A stretch of DNA of 37,313 nucleotides, taken from NCBI GenBank assembly GCA_002702705.1, contig PABH01000026.1:1-37313 (forward strand), read 5' to 3'. The DNA comes from Anaerolineaceae bacterium (GTDB taxonomy: Bacteria; Chloroflexota; Anaerolineae; Anaerolineales; Anaerolineaceae). Made by a program: the position numbers and the translations under genes. Shown piece by piece: positions 14,730 through 28,100 of this stretch. The notes under the pieces were generated by a model. It did not search any database. It was not told where the DNA came from and worked only from the letters and a program-made list of their open reading frames with translations. The first letter of the stretch is position 1, and each line of letters starts with the position of its first letter.

Positions 14730-16124
14730 CTATTTTAACCATCCCACCGGTCTTGCGTTTTCCGCAATTTTTGAAATAGTAAAAATTTGTGTATCAAAGA
14801 GTAATGTATCGTCATCATCCTCAATGAGAAGGTAGCGACTATCCGGTGACCAGATTGGGATGGCTGAATTTACTTGCAAACGTACGTAATCTCCAAGCGA
14901 AGATAACATATCATAACCAAAACGTCTGGGGTAAGGATTAATTTCATTACAGAATAAATGAACGGTAGAGGTCTCTAAATCCAATACCGCAAGTTGGGCA
15001 GTTTTTATGGGAAATTGTGTGATAATCCAGAAAGCGATTTTACTATTGTCTGGAGACCATGCCGGCAGTGTAAAGGAATATTCATCATCCGGGCCATAAT
15101 AATCCGAAAGAAAGGTTATCCGAGTTAATTCACCATCAGGTTGGATTAAAAATATTTCATCTCTGTTATCAAAATAATCTTTTCCTGCACTGACGGTCAA
15201 TAATAAATATCTGCCGTCAAGTGACCATCTAGCTGGTCCGCTTCCAAAAATTCTTGTAACTTCTTTGTTTTCATCTACATTCCACAAGACAGATCCCATC
15301 ATAGTTTGATCAGACAACCAAATTGGATAAAGAACTAAATCAGCATCCGGGTTAAATAAAGTAGCAGATCCCCAATGAGCCCATTGCTCACTCAAGTAAA
15401 TATCCGGCAAATCCGATGGCAGAATTTCTTGTTCCTGACTTAGGAAATTAACGGCAACCAAATCATATTCACCCCGTGTTACATCAAGAAGCATGACGTA
15501 CTGCCGCAAAAGTAGTTGTTCATCATTTAACCAATTGAAAAAAGTCCAATCATCGGGCACAATGATCTTAGTGATTTCTTCACCCGTTTGGTTTACAACC
15601 ATCAGGTCTAAGGGCATTGGTGTTTGTTTGCCCTGCATAAATGCTAGCTTTTCCTTATCCGGTGATTCAGCAAAATAGTAATAAAGGTCATCTCCAATCA
15701 ACGTATAAAAATAAGTCTGCTTCGTTTGCGGCATCCAAAAGGTGAGTTTTGGATCATAATCCGCTATTGGGGATAAAATCCTGTCAAAATCCAATTTATT
15801 ATCCGCACCAAAAACCAGCGTTCCGGGTAGTTCGTCGATCTCATCAAGTCCCCATCCCACGGACGGGCAGTGGTTTTTTACATGAAATTGAGCTGATTCC
15901 GATGTTGGTGTCGGGGTGATAGACACGACGGACGGTTGGATATAACTTTCTACCGAAGGTAAACTCTTTACAACTGTTATTGTCCGTGAAGGTTTTGGTT
16001 GTGAAGGCTCTACCGTGGCTAACTGAGGTGTTTGTATCATTTGAGGGGCCTGAGTTATTGTGCAACCGGTAAAAATTGATAAAATCATACAGCATACTAT
16101 TGTTCTGAATGTTATCATTTTCAT
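14730..16124 (-). CDS. TolB/PD40-like beta-propeller lipoprotein downstream of RHS1
   Basis: The frame is open from 16262, but a lipoprotein signal places the start at the ATG at 16124 (AAGG five bases upstream), or six bases later. The signal reads MKMITFRTIVCCMILSIFTGC, with lipid-modified Cys21. After a Thr/Pro/Ser-rich linker (about 22-75) comes a beta-propeller of TolB/PD40-type blades: PDKEKLAFMQG, ARWSLDGRYLLLTV, PAWSPDNSKIAFW and PIWSPDSRYLLIED. Such propellers usually mediate binding; no catalytic residue is visible. It begins 31 bases after the giant RHS stop, so the two are almost certainly co-transcribed, and a terminator follows it. A role as partner or anchor of the RHS product is inference; at 465 residues it is large for a classical immunity protein. 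Confidence 0.8.
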   Translation of the reverse strand: MKMITFRTIVCCMILSIFTGCTITQAPQMIQTPQLATVEPSQPKPSRTITVVKSLPSVESYIQPSVVSITPTPTSESAQFHVKNHCPSVGWGLDEIDELPGTLVFGADNKLDFDRILSPIADYDPKLTFWMPQTKQTYFYTLIGDDLYYYFAESPDKEKLAFMQGKQTPMPLDLMVVNQTGEEITKIIVPDDWTFFNWLNDEQLLLRQYVMLLDVTRGEYDLVAVNFLSQEQEILPSDLPDIYLSEQWAHWGSATLFNPDADLVLYPIWLSDQTMMGSVLWNVDENKEVTRIFGSGPARWSLDGRYLLLTVSAGKDYFDNRDEIFLIQPDGELTRITFLSDYYGPDDEYSFTLPAWSPDNSKIAFWIITQFPIKTAQLAVLDLETSTVHLFCNEINPYPRRFGYDMLSSLGDYVRLQVNSAIPIWSPDSRYLLIEDDDDTLLFDTQIFTISKIAENARPVGWLK

Positions 16125-16155
16125 TCCTACCTTCTCAATATAATTTTTATATTTC

Positions 16156-19100
16156 TTACTTTCTATCAACATAAGGAACACCCTCCGGCCATATTCCACT
16201 ACCACAAGCCATGAATTCATATTGAATGCTTTCGCCAGACAGGAGTTTATTACCACACCCATTTGGAATAAGAACCTCTCTGGGATCCCATCTTCCTGAT
16301 CTCCACGCGAACATTTTATATGATTGACCTAGATTTTTAGCATTATCATCATATTCTTCTGCCTTTTTGAATCGAATATATTCATCACCTGATTCATAAA
16401 GATCTTTATTCCCAACCCCAATTGGTAAATCAGCCATTAACCGATCCCAATATAAAATACCGTGAGTTTGCGGATTACGAATAGCACTTGTGATTTCTTC
16501 TGCGGATTCATACGGATTTAATGTTAATTTTTCTGGTACTCCATTTTTAACTCGGGCTTTACCCGATTCGCTGTATTCGGCAAGCCAATTTAAGGCACCT
16601 TCAGGTTCATTTGCCATAGCTATTGGATAATTAAAATTACACCACACATAAGCAGCACGAACTACAGCTTCTTTATAGATTGAAAACCCCTGATACATGG
16701 GAGAATTTGGGTTACCTACTCCAGCTAATTCCGCGTGGATAACTATAGTAAACAGGTCCCAAGTAGAAAATGTGGTATGTTCTTCCCACCACCAAAAGTC
16801 CTTATCTTCAAATAGATCTTTATACCACTCATAATATTCTAAGCCAAATCTCCTTGTTCCATACAAATTAGATTTTTTAAGTTTAGTCTCATCCAATACA
16901 TCCGGCATTGGTGTTGATGTAACGGTACAAGTTGCTGTCAGGGTTGGAGTCTGTGTCGGTGGTCCAGTTGGGGTCGGTGAAGATGTTATTGTGGCTGTTG
17001 CTGTAATTGTTGCAGTAGCTGATGGAGTAGGCGTAGTAGGAGTTATTTCAATATTTACTGTTTCAGTTGGTGTAGTGGTTTCAAAATTACACGCCGTCAA
17101 ACTCATCCCCAAACTGAGACCGAGGACGAGGATCACCACAGCCATCTCCCATTTGCCGCGTTTTTTCTTTTTGCCAAGGAGCAAGCCCAGGAGGGAAAGC
17201 GGAGCCACCAGCATTCCGGCCGGATCCCCACTCCAGGGGACATAGGGGTTGGCTTGCTGGGGTCTGGCACTTCGGTTAAGGAAACGTCCGGTACTGGGAT
17301 CATAGTATTGTCCATTCCCAATATACATCAATCCGGTGGCAGTGTCCATAACACCGCCAAAATAGCCAAAGGTAAAGTTTCCTTCTCCGTGCATTTCCAG
17401 TAAATCACCCCAAGGAGTATATGAAGTTACCAAAGTCACTTCACCGGTCTGGTTTGTTAACTGACGGGCAGTATTGGAACCATCCGGTAAAGAATAAGAC
17501 CAGTTATCGGTCAATTCTCCAATCGGCCCCATGCCGTAAAGGTAAAAGGTGCTGTTTTCAGCACTGGCTGCTGCCAACACCCGCCCGGCATCCAGGGTGT
17601 AACGCGTAGAAACACTTTGACCATCCGCGTAGGCGGTCATCTCCAGGCGGTTTCCCAGACCGTCATAAAGCATTTCAGCTTGAAGTTCCCAATCTAACGT
17701 GCTCGTATAGGTTTCGACAGAAACCAGGAACCCGGCGGTGTTATAGGAATACCGTTTGGCCCCGGCGGAAAGGGTTTCACCCGGGGTGGATTGGATCAGG
17801 CTGCCGTTGCCGTCATAGGTATAGGTCCAGGTGACCTCACCTTCGCTGGCGGTGAGCAGCTGGTTCGCTGCATCATAGCTATAGGTGGTTATTGTCGATT
17901 GTCCATTAATCACCATTTCGTAATCAAGGACATTACCAACTGCATCATAAACGTAATGGAAGCCAGTGCCATTGCTGTAGGTAACATCCGTCAGACGGTT
18001 CAGGGCATCGTATTCATAGTCAATCGTGACTTGCGTTTGTCCGTTGCCGCCAGGTAGGGTCACCTGGTCGTTTTCACAACCCGGCACAGTACAGGTATTC
18101 TCCGTCCCGCTCCAGAACTGGACCTGGTTAAAATCAGCGCGGAAGCGGTAATCTCCAACAGGTAAGGTGAACTGCACCTGACCGGCTTGATCGGTTTTGC
18201 CGTGATACCCGCTGTAGGTGGTGCCGCTGAATACGTATACATCCAGATCGGGATACGGTGTCCCGCTCTCACTGCTGACGGTAACGGTCATTGGTTTGGT
18301 GACAATCAATTCAGCCTGCGTACATCCGGGCAGGGTGCACGTGTTCTCTTCACCGCTCCAAAATTGGGTACCGTTTAGATCCGCGCGGAAACGATAGTCT
18401 CCCTGCGGTAGAACAAAACGTACCTGGCCATTTTCATCGGTTGTGCCATTGAAGTTTTTATAGGTGTCTCCCTCAAAAGCATAGACATGGATGCCGGATA
18501 AAGGCGTGCCGTCCGTATCCACCACGGCAACTGAAACCGGCAGGGTCACCATCAGTTCAACAGCCGAACAACCGGGCACACTGCATAACCCTGCCTCACT
18601 CCAGAACTGAGTACCGTCGTAATCAACCCGGAAACGATAGTCGCCATCGGGGAGGATGAAGGCAGCTTGTCCCGTCTCATCGGTGACCGCGCTGAAGCCA
18701 CTGTAGGTAGTTCCTTGATAAACATAAACGGTCAGTCCGCTTTGGGCTGCTCCATCCGTGTTGATCACGGATAAACTTACCTGATTGGAAACCTCTTCCT
18801 GGTTGACAGACTTAATCAACGAACCCAGGCCTTTTTTATGGAGCGAGATTGCATACAAGTTCCCGTTTGTTGATGATCCCAAACCGGATGGGTCATCCGG
18901 TCCCGGTGTATCAGTAATGGTCGCAGTGGGGGTAGGTGTCACTGTTTGGCTGGGTGGTTGAGTAGTCTCCGTATAAGTCGCAGTAGGTTCCAGGGTAACA
19001 GTCAATGTCACCGTGGGAGACACAGGTAAGGACTCCGTTGGAGTGAAAGTGCCTGTTGCTAGTGGTGTAAATGTTGGGGTAGGTGTAGCGGTTTGGGTGG

Positions 19101-22100
19101 GAACAGCTGTCATAACGGGGCCAACGCGCAGGGTTAACCAATCACAACCAGGAATTGAACATGAATTATCAGTTCCCGACCAATATTGAGTTCCTTCATA
19201 ATCTGCCCTGAATCGGTACGAGCCAAACGGCAGTGTAAATTGAACCAATCCATTTGCATCACTGGTGCCAGAGTATCCTGCATACGTACTCCCTTTAAAG
19301 GCATACACCTTTGCCCCCATCATTGGATTCTCTAAGTAATCCTGAACGATCACGTTCACCGGGATAGAAACCAGTACTTCGGCTTCCTGACAGCCAGGCA
19401 GAAAACAATTGTTTTGTTCTCCGCTCCAAAATTGCGTTTGATTAAAATCAGCTCTGAAACGATAGTTACCCTGTGGTAAGGTAAAACTGACTCTCCCATT
19501 GGCATCGGAGATGCCGCTGAAATTTTTGTAGGTAATGCCATCAAAAGCATAGACTCGAATCCCGGACTGAGCCACGCCGTCCGTGTTCTTGACACTGACA
19601 GTAACCGGCTTTGTAACCACCACTTCCACAGTATCACAGCCCGGAACTTCACAGTGATTCTCCGTTCCGCTCCAGAACTGGGTGCCGTTAAGATCTGCCC
19701 GGAAACGATAGTTTCCCTGTGGCAGGGTAAAGCGGATCTGTCCGTTGGCATCGGTGATACCGCTGAAATTTTTGTAGGTACTGCCATCAAAGACATAGAC
19801 TTGAATTCCGGATTTTGCCGTTCCGTCCGTATCCTTAACTTGCACGATCGTTGAGTTTGTAACGATGATCAAGGTATCCATGCAGGTCGGAACTTCACAG
19901 TGGTTCTCCGCCTCGCTCCAGAATTCGGTGCCGTTATAATCCGCTCGGAAGTGGTAGTTCCCGTTAGGCAAGGTAAAATAGGCTTTTCCGTTTTCATCGG
20001 TGGAGGTGGTGAAATTTGTGTATGTACTGCCGTCATACACATAAACCCGGATACCGGTTTTCGGATTCCCGGCAGTGTCCATCACGGTCACCATCAATGG
20101 TTCCGTAACGATCACTTCGGTCTGTAAACAACCGGGGACAGTGCAGGTTTCCCCGCCATCACTGTCACTCCAGAATTGAGTGGTACTTGTGCCCGAATGG
20201 GTATTATAGTCCGCACGGAAACGATAGTCGCCAAATGGTAAGGTAAAGACCGCCAGGCCATCATCCCCGGTTGGTGCTGAATAATTGGCATAGGTATTCC
20301 CTTCAAAGGCATACACCTGCACCCCGGATTTCGGAGTTCCCAGATAATCTTTAACCAATACCTGAAGCGGGACGGAGACTTCAACCGGCACCAGGGTACA
20401 GTCCGGCACATGGCACGAATCCTTTTCTTCATCACTCCAGAATTGGGTGGCGTTAAAATCTACCCGGAAGCGGTAATTCCCCTGGGGTAATAGCAGACTG
20501 GCTTGCCCGTTTTCATCAGTAACACCCTGGAAATTGCTGTAAACACCTCCGCTGAAGGCATACACCGGTAACCCGGCTCTGGCAAATCCGTCACTATCCG
20601 TGACAGAGATCAAAACCGGCTGCGGAATGGTGAAAACAACCTGAGCACAAGACCCTACCTCACAATGGTCCGTTTCCTCACTCCAAAATTGAGTTACTGC
20701 ACCCGTATCCGGGTTTTGTACATCCGCGCGGAAGCGGTAGGTACCCTCGGGTAAGGTGATAGAAGTCAGTCCCTGGTCATCGCTGGTCTTTTGATATCCG
20801 GAATAAGTGCTCCCCTGGAAGGCATAAATCTTCACACCGGCCAGCGGTGACCCTGTCGTATCGGTTACCGAAATCAAAACCGTCGGACCGGGATCGGAAT
20901 CGCCTTGTTTCTGCTCAACGGCACGGATTATATTCCCCACCGCATCATAGGTATATTCATACAACCCGAGGGTTTCTTCTTCAAGATTTAAGTGTTCCAG
21001 CGTGGAAATTCTTCCCAAAGGATCGTATTCGTAAGCGGAAGTTACCCCATTGGGCCGCAGAATAGATAATAAATTGCCTAATCCGTCATAGTCATAGGTC
21101 GTATTCTGGTTTTCCCAATCAGCCACCAGTGTTAAACGGTTATCCTGGTCATAATCATAAGCAACTTGTTTTCCGTCTGGGTAGGTAACCGTAGCCCGTT
21201 TTCCGTTCAGATCATATCCGTAAGAGACCGTTTCTCCAAAGGGATCTGTAGTTGATACCAAACGGCCTAACGCATCATAGTTCCAGGTTGTTGCGCCGAT
21301 CCCGTCTAGCATGGTGATGCGTTGTCCAATCTCATTATAAGTAAAACTGACATCCGCATCTGGCTCCGGATAATTAATGGTCACCAATTGATTTTTGACA
21401 TCATACTCAAATTCTGTGATCTGACCATTCCCGTCTATTTGCCGGACCAGGTTCCCAACCAGGTCATATTCGTACACCCAGGTATTTCCGATCGGGTCGG
21501 TTTTTTGGGTTACCCGATTTAAGGCATCATATTCAAATTCGGTAATATGCCCATTGGCATCTTTAAACTGGGTGCGGTTTCCGACTGCGTTGTAGGTATA
21601 ATCTATTCGTACATTGGTATCTGCATCAGAGAGTTGGGCGGGTAAATAATTTTGGATCACCGTGATCTGCCGGTTCAATTCATCATAAAGATAATGCGTT
21701 ACCACGCCATTGGCATCAATTTCAGAAGTGAGGTTTCCCAAAACGTCATAAACCATCCGGGTTGTGTTCCCTAATGCATCTATTGTGGCAATACGCCGAT
21801 TTAAGGCATCATAAGTATACGTAGTGGTATTTCCAAAACCATCCGTGGTGGAGACCAGGTTGCCAACGGCATCATATGCATTGGTGGTGGTGTTGCCCTC
21901 ATAATCCGTTGTTGAAATCACTCTGCCTAAAACATCGTAAGTGGTGGTTGATGTACGTCCATATACATCGGTGCGAGAAAGCACATTTCCCAAGGCGTCA
22001 TAGGTTGTGGTAGTGGTCCCTTGCGGACCGGTTGTGCTGATAACCCGATCCAAAAGATCATATTCATACGTGGTTCGCTGACCGGCAGCATCCACAGAAG

Positions 22101-25100
22101 CAGCGCGCCTTCCCCATTGATCATATTCGGTACGGGTAACCTGACCAAGGGCATCGGTGGTGCTGATTAGGTACCCTTCTTCATCATATTCATACACCGT
22201 TTCATTTCCCAAAGCATCCGTGGTAGCAAGCAGCTGCCCCTGGGCATCGTAGGTATAAGTGGTGCGGTTACCCAGCGCATCAATCGTGGCAGCCCGGTTA
22301 CCGGATTGATCATACTCGGTCTCGGTTGTCCCACCCAGAGCGTCAATGGTGCGCACCAGCCGGTTTAATGAATCGTATTCGTATTTAGTTTCACGGCCTA
22401 ATGCATCCCTACGCGATTCAATATTCCCGTTACTGTTATAGGTGGTAATCGTTTCATTGCCTAAAGGATCCTCAACTTTTACGACCCGGTTTAAGGCATC
22501 ATAGTAATAAACGGATGCCCGGCCCAGCGCATCATAGGCCGTTGATGTATTCTCTACTACATTAAATGTGGTCGTACCGGAAGCATTCCCAAGCGCGTCA
22601 ATGGTGGTTAAGCGGCGGCCGGTTGCATCATAAAGATAAACGGTTGTATTTGATAAAGCGTCGCTGGAAGAGACCAACAACCCGGTTTTATCATAGGTAT
22701 TGGTGGTGATATTTCCGAGCGCATCAATGGTGCGTACCAGACGGTCCGCATCATCATATTCATAACGAGTTTCACGCCCCAGACTATCCTCGACCCGGAT
22801 CTGGTTTCCTCTCATGTCATATTCGTAGGTTGTGGTGATGTTATACAGATATTCATCGTTCTGCGGGCGGTTCGGGTCATAATTTTGGATACGCTGTACC
22901 AACTGCCCCAGTTCATTGCGCACATTGCGGGTAATCCTGCCGCGTGAATCAATCGTTTCTCCCAGGAACCCAAGATCATCATAAACATAACTGACCGTTT
23001 TTCCGTTTTTGTCGGTAATTGAAGTACGCTGCCCATGTTCGTCATACACATAGGTTGTGGTCTGACCAAAATGATTGGATTCACTTTCCAAAAACCCTTC
23101 CGTTGTATAAGTATAAGTTGTGGTGTTACCTTGAGGATCGGTCTTGCTGGTTAATAATTTCCCTTCATAGGTATACGTGGTCGTATTTCCGGAAGGATCG
23201 GTGGTGGAAATTAAATTATTTAAGGAATCATATTCATTTTCAATGCGATTCCCGCCTGGGTCTGTTTCTGCCAAAAGATTCTTGCCATCTTCACTCCATT
23301 CCAAAACCAATTCATGCCCGGCGGCATTGGTAATTGAGGTAGGTCGGAAATTGGCATCGTAACTGGTATTTGTTGCCAGGTCTAATTCATTCCTTGTTTC
23401 GGTAACAACATTGTGTTCATTAGCTGAATGGTACTGTGATTTCCCGTTTGCATCAAAAACGGTTATGGAACCATCCGAATGATACTCAATGCGTACCATC
23501 AGGTTTCCTTCCCCGTCAAACTGCCGGTAAGCACGCCCCATCATATCGTATTCAGTAGTAACGGTTTCCTTACCGCTGGGATCCAAGACCTGTGTCATGT
23601 AATGATCGGCATCATAAACAAACGACCATACGCGTTCCCCAAGATCGGTGGTACTGACCAGGTTTCCATGTTCATCATACTCGTAGTTAACAAAACGATT
23701 TGTATGGTCCTGAATGGAGGTGATTTGTCCGGCATCATCGTAAATGAGATTGATATAGCGGGTTCCCTGATCCGCGCTGATTTGAATTAGTTTACTTTCT
23801 TCATCATAAACATAGTTAAAAGCATGTCCTGATGCATCCGATCGGGACAAAACCCGCCCGCTTTCATCAAAGGTAAAACGGGCTTGTTCCGGCATAAGCA
23901 GGGTATAAACTACCGGGATGGTTTCAGATTGGGTTAATTCTGCCAACACACCCGGCCCGGGACGGAAGGTGCCATCTTCGTTAATTCCAAACAAATATTG
24001 GTTGCCCAACACATCTTTAAAGAGGACAAAATCCTCCATTCCACGGGGATCATCTGGGAAGATTAATGAAACAGCATGGTTATGCGTCCATCCGTAACCA
24101 AGCCCATCTGTGTTGACCATATTTTCTGCGGAAGAATACGCACGTTGGAAAACCAGGTTTCCGGCAGAAGTGGGGAGGGAGAGGTCTGGAGATGCAAAGG
24201 AAAATACACCGGTGCGGGTATTAATCGGATCTCCGCAATCACTCTGGGTACAGCTTATTGAACTCACCTGATAGCCGTAATCCGCTGCAATATCCTTAAT
24301 CAATCGTTTAATTTCACCCCAGTTCGTAGTAGAACCATCATAAACATCAGTCCAGGGGTTAAAGGCACGGGCATCCACACAAGAGTAGGTGGACAACACG
24401 GCTTGTTGAGCGGCAGCAGCTGATTCCGCACAAGCATAGGTTAAGGCACTCCCTACATTTAACCCTAATACATAATTGGATGAACTGATGTAGTGTCCAC
24501 CGTTATAATGCTGTGTGTCCAATTGAATATTTTGTGTGGCCAACCCGGCAATCGAACTGTTTAATGTATTGGGTGAAATCGGAAAATTAAATTGACCGGA
24601 AGGGATCGATTCTTCGAAGGCACCAACTTCAACCCCATTTACCGAAATCGTCCCGTTATGCGGCCTAACATACGTTTGTGGAGAAAAAGCCAGACTTAAA
24701 AACGCAGAATTTAAACTGCTTTGGTTTAGGAAAGCCGGAATGGATACGGGTGTAGTAATCCGCGGCCGGTTGGTACAATACCAATCATTTGTTGCAAAAG
24801 AACAGGTTTTGTTGTTAATATTTACCGGATAAATTTGTTTCCCATCACCGCAGGAGACTGACCCGTTGGTGGTGACCGTATTTCCGGCACTGCTTCCTTC
24901 GAGAGTAAATCCTTTTACAATATTTACGGATTCCGAAACAGAAGATCCTGGATGATAAGTTACCAGTTGAAAATCATCACTCGTTTGGGTGAGCGCGGCC
25001 GATTGGGCTGCATCTTCCGCATCAAAAAGCGGGTACACGACAACCCGGATTGTTTGGTTTGTTTCCAGACGGGCATGGTCAACGCTGGGACTGATATATA

Positions 25101-28100
25101 CATTTGCTGGTTCACCCGTATCGGGATTTATCGCTTTTAGAGAAAGGTCTGTGATCACCTGACCGTGATTGGTAATAACATAGGTCTTTCCCAGGGTTAA
25201 CGGGTCGAAGGCGGCTTCATCTTCGGTAATGGTGAAGTTACCAGGAGCCAAAACAGTGATACTAAGCGCGGCATTATCCGTAATCGGTTGAGCAGTTCCT
25301 TGCTCTGCACCCAGAAGCGCGGTCAAATGATATGTCGTTGCTCCTCCTTCAATAATCTCCGCATCTTGTGCGTGAATAGCTAGGGTCAGGCTGCGCACTT
25401 CACCGGGTTCCAGGGTTATTGTTTGGTCGATACTGCCGCTGTTTATGAAGTTAATGATCAAATCTTCATAGGGATTAATCATACTGGCAGTCAGGGTATG
25501 CGGAATAGTATCCGTGTTACGCACGCTGATCTGCGCTTGCTGGTTATAATCCCGATTCACCGTGAAAGATTGGTTATGGTTAACAAAAACGATCCCATTA
25601 CCAACGTTAAAATGTCGTATAATTTGTGTCGTACCGCAGGTTGATTGAGCAGTCAACTTCCATTCGTAATTTGTGTTTCGACTCAAATCTTCAAAGATGA
25701 CGGTGTGATTCTTCCCGTTAACGGTGTTCATTGTTTGTGCGTTTTCCGGCTGTCCGGAAGGATAAACCTCCACCAATCCGGTTGTGGTGGGATTTGTACG
25801 CCAAGTTAAAGTGACCGTGGTTGATCCGCCGGTGCTGTTTTCAGCAGGGGCTTCGATGACAACCTGAGGTTGTGAGTGAACAGCCAGTGTTGAAGCGAAT
25901 GATTTCACCTCACCACTGCCTTGTGAGGTAACAATTAACTCAAAGGGTTGGGTTTGCTCCTGGACGCATTCATCCACTGCAACTTGCATCGTTATATCCG
26001 CAACAGCACCCACAGGTATAATGATGCTTTCCGGAGTAAAACTAACCCAGTCCTCAGTTAATCCAGATTGCGAAAAATGATATTCATCCGTTTTCCTACC
26101 CGTATTTGATAAATGCAGGGTATAAGAGGTTGAACCGCCAATACTTAAGTTCGGATTCACAGCAGTTAATGAACCTATAAAAACATAAGCAGGAAAAATA
26201 GTAATTACTGAAGATGCGGTATTGTTTTCATTGATAGTTTCAACCGTTTCTGTTGTTACCGAGACAGTGGGGGATAATGTGGATCCAATCGTAACCGCTC
26301 CATCGATTTTTAGATCAACAGAAAAAGTAATTGCATCATTTACAGGCAGGTTTCCTAAACTCCATTGCCATAGACCTTCATTTAATATTGGATCAGTATA
26401 TGCAGTATCAGCGACCAATGTTAATCCATCTGGCAGGTCCAAATCCATCAGTACATTGTCCGCTGAGATATGTCCACCATTCGATATTTTCACAGAATAT
26501 CGTAGCGTTTCACCTTGCACTCCTTCAACCGGCCCTGAGAAATCAACCGATACGTCCGGACCCAGGAATTGGATAGCTGCCATGTTCTCCAGAGCCTGCC
26601 CTTCCACAACCGCCTGAACGGTAACCGTTTCAACCTGTTCGTCTGTTATCGAGGCCGTGACGGTTCCCTGTGCATCAGTAGTTTGATTATGCTGGGTTAT
26701 AACTGCGGATCCATCTGCAAGGATTTCTACCCCTAAATCCGGGATGGGGTTGTTGTATTGATCCACTGCCTTTATGGTGATATTTGCTGAAGTTATGCCA
26801 TCCGCTGGTAATCCAGTTTTATCTGTTTCGATAGTTGAATTTGTGATATTTAGTGTGCCAGGCAAACAAATAATTTGTGGGGTGTCAGTAAGAACCACAT
26901 GGTTATGAAGATCTTCAACAGTAATCGTTTTTACTTCAGCTTTATCTGAGAATATCTCAAATGAGATGTCTCCATTTTGATCGCTAATTCCATTGTTTAA
27001 TACATTTACGAGATTCTCAGAACCACTTACAGTCACCCGAACGTCTATATTACCAACCGGATTTCCATATTGATCTTCCAAGTGGGCAGAGCCCTCAATC
27101 GGCTCCGTACTTCCTGCAATGATTGAAGTTTGAACTAAGGATATTTCCGATAACTCTGCATCCGTTGGTCCAGGGATAAATTCAACTTCGGCATTTGAAT
27201 TAAAGGCAAACCCGTTTGCCAGATCCTGCACTGCGATAAACAGCACTCCCGAATTTTGTGAGGTTACGGAAAATTCAAATGCTCCTGTATCATCCGTTAA
27301 CAATGGTTCAGGTAAAATCAGATTCACAGGATGGTCGTTTGTGCTCACCAAAATTTCATGCCCTGGGATCGGATTCCCAAAAGAGTCTTTTAAAGTAAAC
27401 CTAACTGTAGCCTGATCGACAAGATCTGCCACTACATTTTCTTTATCAATATCCAGAGCAGATTGCTCTTGGGAAGGCTGGCCGGGAAAGAATGTTAGAT
27501 TGAGTGCCTGATCAATAAGGATGTCATCGCCTAAAATTGAAATTAATTTATCCTCTGCCTTTGTTGAACTTATTAAGGAAGAAACTTGTCCGACTTCATT
27601 CGTCATTCCAATAAAAACAGGTTCATAACCAACCAAAGTCCCGTTTACATAATTAAAAGAATCTTCTTCTGAAAAAGACAAATAAACTGGTTTGTTTACA
27701 ATCACTTCCCCTTGTAGAGTTTTTAAGGTAATTATGGCTTCAATTGTGTTTTGCCCATCAGCAACCTGTTGCGTAATATTTGATGTGACTTCAGATTGAT
27801 TTGGATCCGTAGAAACGATCTCTAATTGTACTTGCGTAAGCAAATCCAGGTTTGCAGTTAAATCTTTTACATTAAGAGTTATTTGCTGCACTTCACCCGA
27901 ATGAATGAGGGCAATCACTTCCCCATTTTCATCAGACACATTATTTTCCATATCCATCGTAATATTATTTCCGGTATGCATAATTTCTACTTCATGCCCG
28001 GAAATAGGGTTATCAAATTGATCTATTAATTGAATGGTTATTTCACTTGTATTTACATTATTAGCAGATATTTTTCCCGGTGAAACAGCGACCAAAGAAC

